Shown here in pieces: positions 18,546-27,813 of a stretch of DNA of 64,000 nt. How positions within the stretch are numbered: the stretch's first letter is position 1; each line of letters opens with the position of its first letter. Where the stretch lies: NCBI GenBank assembly GCA_907163375.1, contig CAJQUW010008631.1, forward strand, positions 1 through 64,000. Direction: 5' to 3'. A program made the translations under genes and the position numbers. The notes beneath the pieces were generated by a model. The model was given only the letters and a program-made list of their open reading frames with translations. It made no database searches and was not told the DNA's origin. Source of the DNA: Prostheceraeus crozeri (taxonomy: Eukaryota; Platyhelminthes; Polycladida; Euryleptidae).

Positions 18546-18995
18546 TTATGGCATGTATTTCAAAAGGTCTTCATCGTCAATATCGTCCCAGAGTCTGGCT
18601 TCACATAGATAACAAAAACAGTTCAGTTGCTTTAATCGTTCTTCCACTGCGAGCCTCACTTTATCAATATACTCCCACTCTGCCATAGTTCGTGGCTGGG
18701 AGTTAGGGGTGTACCACTCCCATAATTGGTGGAGGAATTTCGTGCTGGTGATCTCCATCACATCGTCAGTATCGTACTGGAGATACTTCCACCTCACGCC
18801 TGTTAAGTCGGGACACTCCTTCTCACATACACTCTCCTCTTCCTCGTCCGCTGGTAATGACAACTTTCGTATATTGTCCAGTCGGTACACCTTCTCCACC
18901 TTCGCCTTTCTTGGTGCATTTGGTGTAACGAGCGCCTTTGGTGTTGAGCATGGAGAAGAGAATTTTGTGTTTGATGTTGTTGGAGGGCTTGTCAT
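18546..18995 (-). CDS. Unknown 149-aa protein, divergent to PolB
   Basis: Starts MTSPPTTSN in a Ser/Thr/Pro-rich region, then a basic patch (NAPRKAKVEKVYRLDNIRKL), an acidic stretch (ADEEEESVCEKEC), an aromatic/helical body (FLHQLWEWYTP, AEWEYIDKVRLAVEERL), and a C-terminal CFCYLC with an acidic end (DDIDDEDLLKYMP). Six cysteines might bind metal. It is intronless as read and divergent from PolB, about 275 bp away, so the genes may share a control region. I do not recognise it. Confidence 0.6.
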   Translation of the reverse strand: MTSPPTTSNTKFSSPCSTPKALVTPNAPRKAKVEKVYRLDNIRKLSLPADEEEESVCEKECPDLTGVRWKYLQYDTDDVMEITSTKFLHQLWEWYTPNSQPRTMAEWEYIDKVRLAVEERLKQLNCFCYLCEARLWDDIDDEDLLKYMP

Positions 18996-19092
18996 GTTGA
19001 CTGTGAATAATGACTTTGAAATGTTTTCTAATTCTTAAGTATACACAAGCAGCCAATCAGAATGAACATCCAATGAATGAAGAGAATGAAAG

Positions 19093-19099
19093 TATATAA
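19093..19099 (+). promoter_or_regulatory. TATA box of PolB gene
   Basis: TATATAA at 19093-19099, with ATTTCACTCTG about 20 nt downstream as possible start site. The leader exon would run from about 19120 to the ATG at 19270-19272. Confidence 0.65.
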
Positions 19100-19269
19100 G
19101 CAAAGTGACATCCGTATCATTTCACTCTGTCTTTGAGACGCATAAGTGAACTGTTCTCTGACGAATTCTGTATTTGAGGCGTACAAGTGAACTGCTCTTT
19201 AGTGAATTCCAAATTTGAGTGAAGTCTCTATCTTGTTGAAGTATCAAGCTTAAACATAATTTCGTTCAA

Positions 19270-22200
19270 ATGGTAAGTTGAAAATTTCCTCTCTCATCTC
19301 CCTCAAACGTGTGGCTAATAGCATCTTCCTCAATTTCAGGCATCAACTTCATCACCAACACCCTCCCTTCTCGAGGAAAGTTTAGAGTTGTTGAGTCAAG
19401 GTAGGTTGTAACAATACACTGAGACTTGAACAGAGATGAAAGAATGATTTCTCTTTCAGGTGATACCAGTTCCATGTCAACATTGTCACGGGAATGCGAC
19501 GATCGGCAATGTGCTGACTGTGGACACATCTTCACGAGGAAGCGTGATCTCATCCGACACATCAAGCGAGGTGTTTGTAGACCTAAGCCGGCATCAATCT
19601 CCGAAGGTAGGGATGATTTTGTTAACGATGTCTCCTTTTCTTGCGATTTATGCATTCAGTCTTTCGAGACACGTTTTGAACTATCTTCGCACAGACTTCA
19701 ACATACACACACGAACGATACCTACACCAACGGTACCTCCTCTATCCGACTCACTGAGGTGTCCATAAATAATTTAGTGAGGAACTACCAGATGGACTCC
19801 TCAGAAACCATTGCTAACTTTGAGGAATGGTTTCATCAAAATTCATCATTGATAGAAGCGCTCTTCAACAATTTAGACAATTTTAGAATGAAGGCGCTCA
19901 TCTATCTTAAAATAAAATATGTAAAAATCGACCACCATACTGGACAAATAATAGAGAGGTTGGAGTTTCACATACCCTCCTCTCCTGCAACCGAAGTTGT
20001 AGACTATGAGTCTTGGATAAATTTTCATATCCAAGGGTTAAAATTAAATATAGATAAATTTAACGAGCGTGATAGTGGACTCGTTTTTGATGGTATTGAG
20101 ACCGCCATGATTAAAATCAGTTTATTAGGAAATCATAGTGGTCGAGGCTCCTTTAAACTTCCGAAAAATTTAAGAAATAAAGCAGCAGTCATTTCTGTAG
20201 ATTGCGAATCGCAATGTTTTAAGTATGCCGTCCTCTCCATTCTCCACTATAATGATGTGCAGAATAGTCGATACCGCAAGAGTAAGTATCAACAGTGGGA
20301 GAATGAATTAAACTTCGATGACTGTAATAGTGACGATATGAAAATTAAAGATATAGAAAAATTTGAAAAATTGAACAACATCAAAATAGTTCTCCATGTT
20401 TGGGAAAAGGGATTGAAGGGTGTGCGCTACAACTCGCGTTCGAGTTGTTATGAACGTACAGTAAACCTGTTATTAGTAAAACAGGATGATAGTGAGGAAT
20501 GGCACTACTGCGGTATTCCCAAAATCTCTCGCTTATACCACCACTTAGAAAACTCTAGTAGAGTGTTATATTACTGCGACAGATGTATTCGCCACTTTAG
20601 GAGGAAAACTAAATTTGAAACTCATTACGAATGGTGTAAGCGAGGTAAACTGCAAATGGAGCGCATGCCCAAAGATAAGGAGTTTTCATATAGAGAGAAT
20701 GGTGATGAACTTAGTCCTCTTCGTGTCATCTATGCTGACATCGAATGTTATATCGATGATAACATCCATCGACCAGCAGCCATTTCCTGCTATGAAGTAT
20801 GGCATGATCACTTTAGGAGTAGGCAAAATAAAATGCGCGTCTGCCAAGGTGAGGATTGTATTTACCAATTCCTACAATTCCTCGAACAGGCTGTAAAATT
20901 TCAACAAAAACATGATGGTGAACTCTATCGCAGATCATTGCATATGACAGCAGATGATCAAGCAAAATTTGATAGTTGCAACATTTGCCCCAAATGTAGG
21001 AAAACATTTGACGATGATAAGATTAAGAAAGTGCGCGACCATGATCACATCAATGGTAAATTTAGAAACGCACTCTGTTCAAAATGCAATTTTTCACTTA
21101 GGATGAAACGGCGTACATTACCCGTCATTTTCCATAATTTCAAGGGCTACGACAGCCATATGATAATAAAAGGAGGTTTAGGTCAAATGAAAGAGTGGAA
21201 GCTTGATGTAATAGCGCAAACGAGAGAGAAGTTTATGGCCATGACAGCAAAAGTGCCTGTCGATAAAACTAAAGAAAATAAGACGGTCTATTTTGATATA
21301 AAATTTTTAGATTCCTACCAATTTATGACTGCATCACTGGCCTCTCTCGTGCAAAATCTAAAGTCTCTTCCACTAACACAAAATCTTAAGAAACAATACC
21401 CAAATCTAACCGATGAAGTCATCACACGGAAAGGAGTCTTTCCATATGCATATTTTGATGCGATTAGTAAACTCGGCGAGACTTCTCTTCCGCCCATAGA
21501 TAAATTTAAAAATGATTTGACCGGCGCAGAATGTAAGACCGAAGATTATGATCATGCACAAGATGCATGGATAAAATTTGACTGCCATACATTTGGTGAA
21601 TATATGATTGCCTACCTTAAGTTAGATGTATTTTTGCTGGCTGATGTATTTCAGGAGTTTCGACGAGTGGCATTAGAAGAAGATAAGTTAGATCCCGTCC
21701 ACTTTGTCAGTCTGCCAGCCATGTCATTTAAGTCTGCTTTTAAAATGACTGGTGAGACCATTCATCTCTTACAAGATCCAGAGATGTATAATTTATTTGA
21801 GCGAGGAATTCGCGGTGGTCTCACATTTGTAAATAAACATAGGTTAAAATCTGAAATAGTAGGCAATGACCAGACTCATCTGAAGTATTATGACCAAAAT
21901 AATTTGTATGGTAGTTCATTATCCAAACCGCTACCTCACTCTGAGTTTAGCTGGTTAGATGATAGTGATATTCAACATTTCTCCAACCCTTCTAACATAC
22001 TAGCAATTCCAGATGAAGGTGATTGGGGATATTATTTTGAGATAGATCTAATCTATCCAAATAATATTAAACATAAAACCGTAGATTTTCCACTCGCACC
22101 CGAATCTGGTGAAGTGAGTAAAGATATGTTTTCCGACTTTATGAAACAATTTCATAAAGATTTAGAATCATGTGGACAACCCGACTATAAGCCTTGTCGC

Positions 22201-23241
22201 AAACTTTTACTCACCCAGTATGATAAAGAAAACTATCTAGTCCACTTTAGCATCTTAAAATTTTATTTAGAAATGGGTATGATTTTAAAAAGAGTTCACC
22301 GCATTATTAAATTTAGACAGAAAGCCTTCCTCAAGCCATATATTGATAGCAACAGCCAGAAACGTGCACTAGCCCAAAATAACTTTGAAAAAGATTTTTA
22401 TAAATATAAGAACAACAGTCTATTTGGTAAGACGATGGAGGATGTTAGAAAGCGCGTAAACTACAAACTAGTTAATGATGATCAAAAGTATCACAAATTG
22501 ACCTCATCACCTCTATTCATCGATAGAGACATTATCGATGAGGACCTTATAGGTGTTAAAATGATAAAATCTGAAGTTGAGTTGTGCAAACCCATCTATA
22601 TTGGTCAAGCTGTACTAGATTATTCTAAGCTTGAAATGTACCAACTCTTTTATAAAATACTAAAACCATGTCCTCTCGTAAAAGAGGTTCGTTTGTTGGG
22701 TGGTGATACAGATAGTTTCTTCTTAGGTATTACCACTCAAAAAGATTTAAATTTCAATGAAGTAGGAAAATCTTTAGAAAGATATTTTGATACATCAAAT
22801 TATCCTGCTGATCATCCACTCTACTCCATCAAAAATAAGGCAAAACTTGGCTGCTTTAAGGATGAGACAGCAGGGAAGGAAATAGATGAAATGATTCTCC
22901 TCCGTCCAAAAATGTATTCTATGAAATTAAAGGATAGTGATGATAGCATTAAGCGCGCTAAAGGCATATCAAAATCCATTGTGCAAAATATGAAACATAA
23001 GAATTTCAGGAAAGCCTATAGAAATAAAAATATAACGTTTGTCAATATGACAATCTTAAAATCTAAGTCGCATGAGATCAAAACTCATACTTTTAGGAAA
23101 CGGGCGCTTTCAGCATGGGAGGATAAGAGGTGCTGGTTAGAACACAACATATCTCTTCCACATGGACATCCTGACACAAACATACCACCACCCAAAAGAA
23201 TTAAACTCACACTACCACATTCAGGAGACGTCTTAGCATAA
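19270..23241 (+). CDS. POLB: Protein-primed family B DNA polymerase, spliced
   Basis: Three coding exons: ATG (19270-19272) followed at once by GTAAGT; 19340-19400 (ASTSSPTPSLLEESLELLSQ); 19460-23241. The joined product is about 1281 aa. Domains: two C2H2-like fingers (about 35-95), the N-terminal domain also found alone at 6079-6489, a Cys-His segment with CFKYAV and HYCG (about 274-370, OTU-protease-like), a third finger, exonuclease motif DIE at 448-450, an endonuclease-VII-like zinc site (CPKC...HDH...CSKC, about 531-565), HNFKGYDSHM (Exo II), and polymerase motifs YYDQNNLYG (Asp833), KNNSLFGK and GGDTDS (1104-1106). All catalytic residues are present. It replicates the element from protein-primed ends. 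Confidence 0.95.
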
Positions 23242-23446
23242 TCATCCTTAACTTAGTATTTTGATGTTGATTTCTGTAGATAAACATTGTTGTTTTATGT
23301 ATCGCATGAGATTGTTTTTTCCTTGTGAATATGTGTCCACATCTGTACATTCCCCATGTGATGACTTTTCCACTGAAAGACATTTTTCCTATCCCTGTAT
23401 ATTTCCACCCTTCACGAAGTAAAAAGACTTTTTGTATATAACAATG

Positions 23447-23531
23447 TTTATTGAAGTGCGCTCATGTATATATTTTCAGTGGATGTTGTATAAAGTCTAT
23501 TGCTTCACATTCATGTACATATTTCAATAAA
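23447..23531. terminator. Crossing poly(A) signals of PolB and WEVG genes
   Basis: AATAAA on + at 23526-23531 lies 285 nt after the PolB stop, while AATAAA on - (TTTATT, 23447-23452) lies 95 nt past the stop of the convergent 516-aa gene. The two transcripts would overlap by about 80 nt at their 3' ends. Confidence 0.5.
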
Positions 23532-23546
23532 CATATCACAATGACT

Positions 23547-25097
23547 TCACTTTGTTTTCCGAAACACTAACGTTATGAGGGATTTAGTATCTTTCACATG
23601 GATGCACTCTTGTAAACCATTGGTAATTTTGATAGCAATAGAGGGTATAGTTTGTTTGACGACGGGATGATAGAAAATAGATTCAAACATCTTCTCGACT
23701 ATTCCATATGAAGCGTCTTTATCATGAATGAAATCACGTAAAATGTATTCTTTTTTCTCACCAACAGAAATAGGTAGAATCAAATCACTTTGAATGTAAA
23801 GGTGCTGTTCATGTTTATCAAGTGTCATTGGTGTTTCTATACCAATCGTATGCGCAGCAGCAAACACTGTTTGTAGCATTGAAAAACCAAAGAGTTTTTT
23901 CAAATTTTTACTCAATTGACATTGAATGTCATCACCCAGTTTCAGAACAACGCGTTGATTTTCAATTGAAAACGAAATGTGGTGTGTCTTTACATCATAT
24001 TTACTTTTCATCACATGCTTCAACTTCTGTTGTATATAAGGATTTACTACATGAATGAAGCTTTCAACTGTATGATATAGACGCGGCATTATATTGATAG
24101 CAACTTTAGATTCTTCATAAGACTGGTAAATTTTCTTGATGCGATCGCCATAGATGTCCACCCACCATTCATCATTAACTGAATCAGCTTTAGTGTGATA
24201 TTCATGAGAAGCATACACCACACCGCTTCCAATAATAGGTGTATAATGTCTTACAAAATGACGCAAGGTTGGAGAGAAATAAACTGTAAGTTTGTCATTA
24301 TATTTCTGAATAACCAACTTATTTTTGTCCGCCATAATTTTTTCTCCATACTTCTTACCCACAGTCTCATTCCATCGTTTTACTAATTCAATAAGTGATA
24401 AAGGTTGAACACCACGCTTTTTCAAAATGATGCGTTCTTCGCATTCTACAACATCTTCATCAAATATTTTAAATCTATAATGAAATTTGTTGATTCGATT
24501 TGAATAAACTTTTCTAACATTTGCAGTAGCAATTGACGTTAGATGTAGTCCATGGCCAAAACCAAGATGCGGATAGAATTCACTATCCAACCTCAGCGTA
24601 AGACCTTTAGTAAAAGAATGAAAGCGGAGGAACTGTCTCCCACTCCAATGATAGATAGTAAACTCATAAGCTTTCTGATTTTTATTCTTCATGATGGAAG
24701 TATTACCACTGTTGAATGCCTTAATAATTTTCTCATTCCCAAATGGCTCATAAGAATCTGATTTTATCTGAATCCATTCATAGTTCCATTTTCCATCTGA
24801 TGTTAAATTGTATGGGAAGTGGAATGCATTATTCATCGTTATTCCATCATGGGTGCGAGGAGTCAATATCATTTCTTCCAAATCATTCACATTCTGAATA
24901 TTGCTATCATAGCAAATACTAGAAACGCCAACCTCCCATTCACCTTCTAAATGCAGTGGCCGATTTAATTCTACTCGATAGTCTGATGGTTTATTTTTGG
25001 GAAATTTATTCATAGAAGCATTACTGGGCAAGTAGATTAGAAACGAGTCCTTATTTTCACTTTCCATATTATTCACATTGGAAAAATATAATAGCAT
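23547..25097 (-). CDS. WEVG-family virion-type protein 2
   Basis: A 516-aa protein (Met1 at 25097, or Met11 beginning MESENKDSFL). The N-terminus carries the pattern LPSNASMNKFPKNKPSDYRV...L.GEWEVG, a family common in invertebrate Polintons. The C-terminus has LYIQSDLILPISVGEKKEYI and ends with a strand-rich LITLVFRK. It lies 9 nt after the stop of a paralogue (TAA, then 9 nt, then ATG). Many beta-strand-like segments and a location away from the capsid block make a minor capsid, penton or fibre protein plausible, but I see no motif proving this. Confidence 0.65.
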   Translation of the reverse strand: MLLYFSNVNNMESENKDSFLIYLPSNASMNKFPKNKPSDYRVELNRPLHLEGEWEVGVSSICYDSNIQNVNDLEEMILTPRTHDGITMNNAFHFPYNLTSDGKWNYEWIQIKSDSYEPFGNEKIIKAFNSGNTSIMKNKNQKAYEFTIYHWSGRQFLRFHSFTKGLTLRLDSEFYPHLGFGHGLHLTSIATANVRKVYSNRINKFHYRFKIFDEDVVECEERIILKKRGVQPLSLIELVKRWNETVGKKYGEKIMADKNKLVIQKYNDKLTVYFSPTLRHFVRHYTPIIGSGVVYASHEYHTKADSVNDEWWVDIYGDRIKKIYQSYEESKVAINIMPRLYHTVESFIHVVNPYIQQKLKHVMKSKYDVKTHHISFSIENQRVVLKLGDDIQCQLSKNLKKLFGFSMLQTVFAAAHTIGIETPMTLDKHEQHLYIQSDLILPISVGEKKEYILRDFIHDKDASYGIVEKMFESIFYHPVVKQTIPSIAIKITNGLQECIHVKDTKSLITLVFRKTK

Positions 25098-25106
25098 ACT
25101 TTTGCA

Positions 25107-26504
25107 TTAACTCTTCATTCGGAAATGGAGTGTAATACTTGTCACAGCATCTTTATGAAAAGGAATCAACGCACCAGCATCATCATAAATGGCAATATCA
25201 ATTTGTGGGATGTAGTTTGATTTCAGCTTTGTATAATGCACTTTCTTGAAAGTATGCTCAGATAAAATACTGCAGCTTTTTGGCTGGTATGGTATCATTG
25301 CTAGCAATGGAGCTTCAACATCTCCCACACGTACATCTTCACCAATATTGGAATATATCTGAAAATAGTTAATACGACGCGATAGCGACATGTCTGCGCT
25401 AGCTTTGGTTACAGTACCACTTTTAAAGATATTTTGATCAAAACCCAAAATGTCCATTAGAGTTTTATCCATAATTAGTTCAATACCTTTTCCATTTATA
25501 GTGAGAGACAAAGTACCTTCTTTTTCAGAAAATGAAATATGTTGCTCATTAATCACTTCATTTAAATAATCTACAACCAATTTAACCGAAGTAATAATGC
25601 GAGGCATCAACACTCTTGTTTCATGTAAGAAACCACCAAAAGGCTCTACACACTTTCTGTATAAAGATACGGCCCATTCTGTATCAAATTGATTTGGCCT
25701 TTCACATGGTAAATGTTGCATATCAGATTTTCCATGAACAGCTGCAGAACGATGTCGTAAGAACTGATGAAAATCTTTTGAACAAACTAATACTAGATCA
25801 TCATCATTTAATTTGCTTATTGCAATATGATTAGATGATTTGATATAAGTCAATGTTGCCACTTGTTTACCATCAACTCGAAGGAGATAATTAAATTTCT
25901 TCAATAATGTTTCAGGAGTCATGTTTGTCTTTCTTGGCTTAATCACAATCTTCTTCACCAACGTCTTCTCATTTCTTGGAATAAGATCTACATAATAAGC
26001 TTCCTCTCGATATATTAACTGTTTATGACCACTTATGTGGTAATTAACGTTAAAATTATCATAGCTTGTTAAGGCGCTAGCGAGGTAGCCTAAATCATTT
26101 CTTAAACTTGGACTTAAACCAACAATCCAATCTTTCTCAACTACATGATGTACATAATTATAATCATCATTGTGCGGAGTAAATTGGACAATATGTTTAC
26201 ACGCTTTATTCAAGAAATCATATATAAACTTTTTACATGATAAGAGATCTTTCTTTGACCACTGTGGAATGTATACTCGGCACCCCTTTTCACATTGATA
26301 AGCAGCTGTACGCCTCATATTAATAGTCATCACCTCATGATCAAAAGTATAGACACAGTTGCTATAAACAAGTTGAGTGACACCCACTTCCCAATTTCCA
26401 TTTAGCTGTTGTGCATGATCAATGGGAGTAGAAAAGAGTGCGGCTCGATTACTAGTAAATCTCTTTGTAGCCGCATTGCTAAGCAAAATATGATAAAACG
26501 ACAT
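25107..26504 (-). CDS. WEVG-family virion-type protein 1
   Basis: A 465-aa protein from MSFYHILLSN (ATG at 26504; upstream codons have only TTG). N-terminal LLSNAATKRFTSNRAALF...LNGNWEVGVTQLVY and C-terminal FQIYSNIGEDVRVGD...ITLHFRMKS match the neighbouring 516-aa protein in pattern, so the two arose by tandem duplication and diverged strongly. Possible roles are minor capsid, penton or fibre; the double jelly-roll capsid is a separate gene. Divergent to the PC4-like gene with only 35 bp between start codons. Confidence 0.65.
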   Translation of the reverse strand: MSFYHILLSNAATKRFTSNRAALFSTPIDHAQQLNGNWEVGVTQLVYSNCVYTFDHEVMTINMRRTAAYQCEKGCRVYIPQWSKKDLLSCKKFIYDFLNKACKHIVQFTPHNDDYNYVHHVVEKDWIVGLSPSLRNDLGYLASALTSYDNFNVNYHISGHKQLIYREEAYYVDLIPRNEKTLVKKIVIKPRKTNMTPETLLKKFNYLLRVDGKQVATLTYIKSSNHIAISKLNDDDLVLVCSKDFHQFLRHRSAAVHGKSDMQHLPCERPNQFDTEWAVSLYRKCVEPFGGFLHETRVLMPRIITSVKLVVDYLNEVINEQHISFSEKEGTLSLTINGKGIELIMDKTLMDILGFDQNIFKSGTVTKASADMSLSRRINYFQIYSNIGEDVRVGDVEAPLLAMIPYQPKSCSILSEHTFKKVHYTKLKSNYIPQIDIAIYDDAGALIPFHKDAVTSITLHFRMKS

Positions 26505-26539
26505 TTTTATATTGCTAATCTGCAACTTTGCATAACATC
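26505..26539. promoter_or_regulatory. 35-bp bidirectional start region
   Basis: The two ATGs (26504 on -, 26540 on +) face away from each other across 35 bp. It includes CAACTTTGCAT (26523-26533), also found exactly upstream of the basic protein gene at 2725-2735 and 30038-30048. No TATA box fits, so 5' ends must be very short or promoters lie inside the neighbouring genes. Confidence 0.4.
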
Positions 26540-26896
26540 ATGAAGACTTGGATTTTGGACTCTCTACAATATATCAGAGTTGATCGTGATGGAAACGTAC
26601 ATTTCAAAAATTCTCATGGTCATACATCAAGAGGAATTACATTAACATGGCGACAATTTATCAACCTCAATGATATCATGAGGGATTTGGAATATTTTGA
26701 AACATTAAGATTCATCTCCTTGGGTGATCAAGTTTGGCTTCAACATTACAGAAATGAAATTCAAATCTACCATTCTCATTCCGCAAACTGTTTCTCATTT
26801 CGCAAATACAATTGGGAGAAGTATAGAAGATACATACATCGCTCCATCATGACATTTATTCGTCGTGAGTTCATCGCCCTACTATGCAAATCTTAA
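26540..26896 (+). CDS. PC4-like small protein 1
   Basis: A 118-aa protein from MKTWILDSLQ. The segment GNVHFKNSHGH...RGITLTWRQFINLNDIMRDLEYF has the strand-strand then G-[IL]-[ST]-L-x3-[QW]-x2-L...I pattern of PC4/p15 coactivator domains, which bind single-stranded DNA and aid transcription. A C-terminal WEKYRRYIHRSI helix follows. It aligns along its length with the next gene, so the pair is a tandem duplication. PC4 assignment is by eye and not certain; the paralogy is clear. Confidence 0.5.
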   Translation: MKTWILDSLQYIRVDRDGNVHFKNSHGHTSRGITLTWRQFINLNDIMRDLEYFETLRFISLGDQVWLQHYRNEIQIYHSHSANCFSFRKYNWEKYRRYIHRSIMTFIRREFIALLCKS

Positions 26897-26918
26897 TCAG
26901 ATATGATTACCACACACC

Positions 26919-27569
26919 ATGAGTTGGAAATTAGATTCCCTACAACGTATTGAAACGGATCATGATCGAAACGTCTATTTCAAAGATTCAACTGGAAATG
27001 TGAGAAGAGAGTTTGCTTTATCTTATCGTCATTTTCAATCTCTACATCATATCATGAAGGACTTGAAATACTTCTATATGAAAAGACATTCACGTATTGG
27101 AAATCGCATCTGGCTGCGCGTCAACAATCGGCGAATTCAACTCTATCATTCCCAACTTCATACTAACTTCACATTTCATCAAGGTAGTTGGGAAAAGTAT
27201 AAAAGGAAGGTACATCGCTCAATTTACTCATTCTTTCATCATGAAGCGCCATCGCTACACCATCGTCAACATTCTCCGTCGCTTCAGACTCTACACCAAA
27301 ATCGATCTCACAACATTACGCCAACACCTTCCAAACAGCAAGTATTACCCGGGCCGTCCTCAAATGTTAGTGGTGAAGATGAACAATTCACGGAATCTTC
27401 AACTCTTCCCAAATGGGACTGTACAGATTCTCGGCGCCCTTTCTCATTCATCGGCGCAGTCAATGCGCTTAGAGCTACAAAGACTACTACGTCGGATATG
27501 GAAGAGGGAGAGGTGTGTGATGTCGAATCTGACTGTGGACAATATGGTGATCTCTACTCAATTGAGTGA
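26919..27569 (+). CDS. PC4-like small protein 2 with overprinted tail
   Basis: A 216-aa frame. Residues 1-110 are a paralogue of the preceding protein (MSWKLDSLQRIETD, GNVRREFALSYRHFQSLHHI, WEKYKRKVHRSI). Residues about 110-216 are a Ser/Pro/Thr-rich tail (THQNR-like, TPTPSKQQ, an acidic SGEDEQFTESS) that lies over the first 329 nt of the TBP gene in another frame. The paralogue stops at the end of the folded part, so this tail probably arose by loss of a stop and reading into TBP. Ribosomes would need to bypass this start to reach the TBP ATG at 27241. Confidence 0.55.
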   Translation: MSWKLDSLQRIETDHDRNVYFKDSTGNVRREFALSYRHFQSLHHIMKDLKYFYMKRHSRIGNRIWLRVNNRRIQLYHSQLHTNFTFHQGSWEKYKRKVHRSIYSFFHHEAPSLHHRQHSPSLQTLHQNRSHNITPTPSKQQVLPGPSSNVSGEDEQFTESSTLPKWDCTDSRRPFSFIGAVNALRATKTTTSDMEEGEVCDVESDCGQYGDLYSIE

Positions 27570-27786
27570 CAGTCTATCATTTTTGAAGATTCGTACCAGC
27601 AGTTACAGTTTGTGTTATGAACCCGAACTTTTTCCTGCAGCTCTCATTAGTTGTTGGTTGCCTGTGCATGTGGCAATCTTTCATAATAGTAAAGTGATCA
27701 TTACTGGACTAAAATCTCATGAACAAGCAAATATGATCCTAGACTATCTCATTGAGTATGTACGTACCCAGCGGATTGTAAAATAA
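27241..27786 (+). CDS. TATA-binding protein (TBP) homologue
   Basis: 181 aa from MKRHRYTIVN, the length of a bare TBP saddle. Two pseudo-repeats are visible. Repeat 1: TIVNILRRF, then SKYYPGRPQMLVV, then LFPNGTVQILGA. Repeat 2: LTVDNMVISTQL, then CYEPELFPAALI, then IFHNSKVIITGLKS. Asn10 and Asn101 sit at the positions of the paired TBP DNA-contacting Asn; Phe56, Phe131 and Phe147 match three of the four DNA-kinking Phe. This should bind TATA-like DNA and assemble a pre-initiation complex on element promoters. The first 329 nt overlap the PC4-like 2 tail. The ATG is chosen because it starts exactly at the first TBP strand. Confidence 0.88.
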   Translation: MKRHRYTIVNILRRFRLYTKIDLTTLRQHLPNSKYYPGRPQMLVVKMNNSRNLQLFPNGTVQILGALSHSSAQSMRLELQRLLRRIWKRERCVMSNLTVDNMVISTQLSDSLSFLKIRTSSYSLCYEPELFPAALISCWLPVHVAIFHNSKVIITGLKSHEQANMILDYLIEYVRTQRIVK

Positions 27787-27813
27787 AAAACAATTTTTTC
27801 CAACATGATGTTT

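Noticed and set aside
18820-19056. Minus-strand 77-aa and plus-strand 109-aa frames around the 149-aa gene
   Set aside because: Shadows overlapping a frame with better start and composition.
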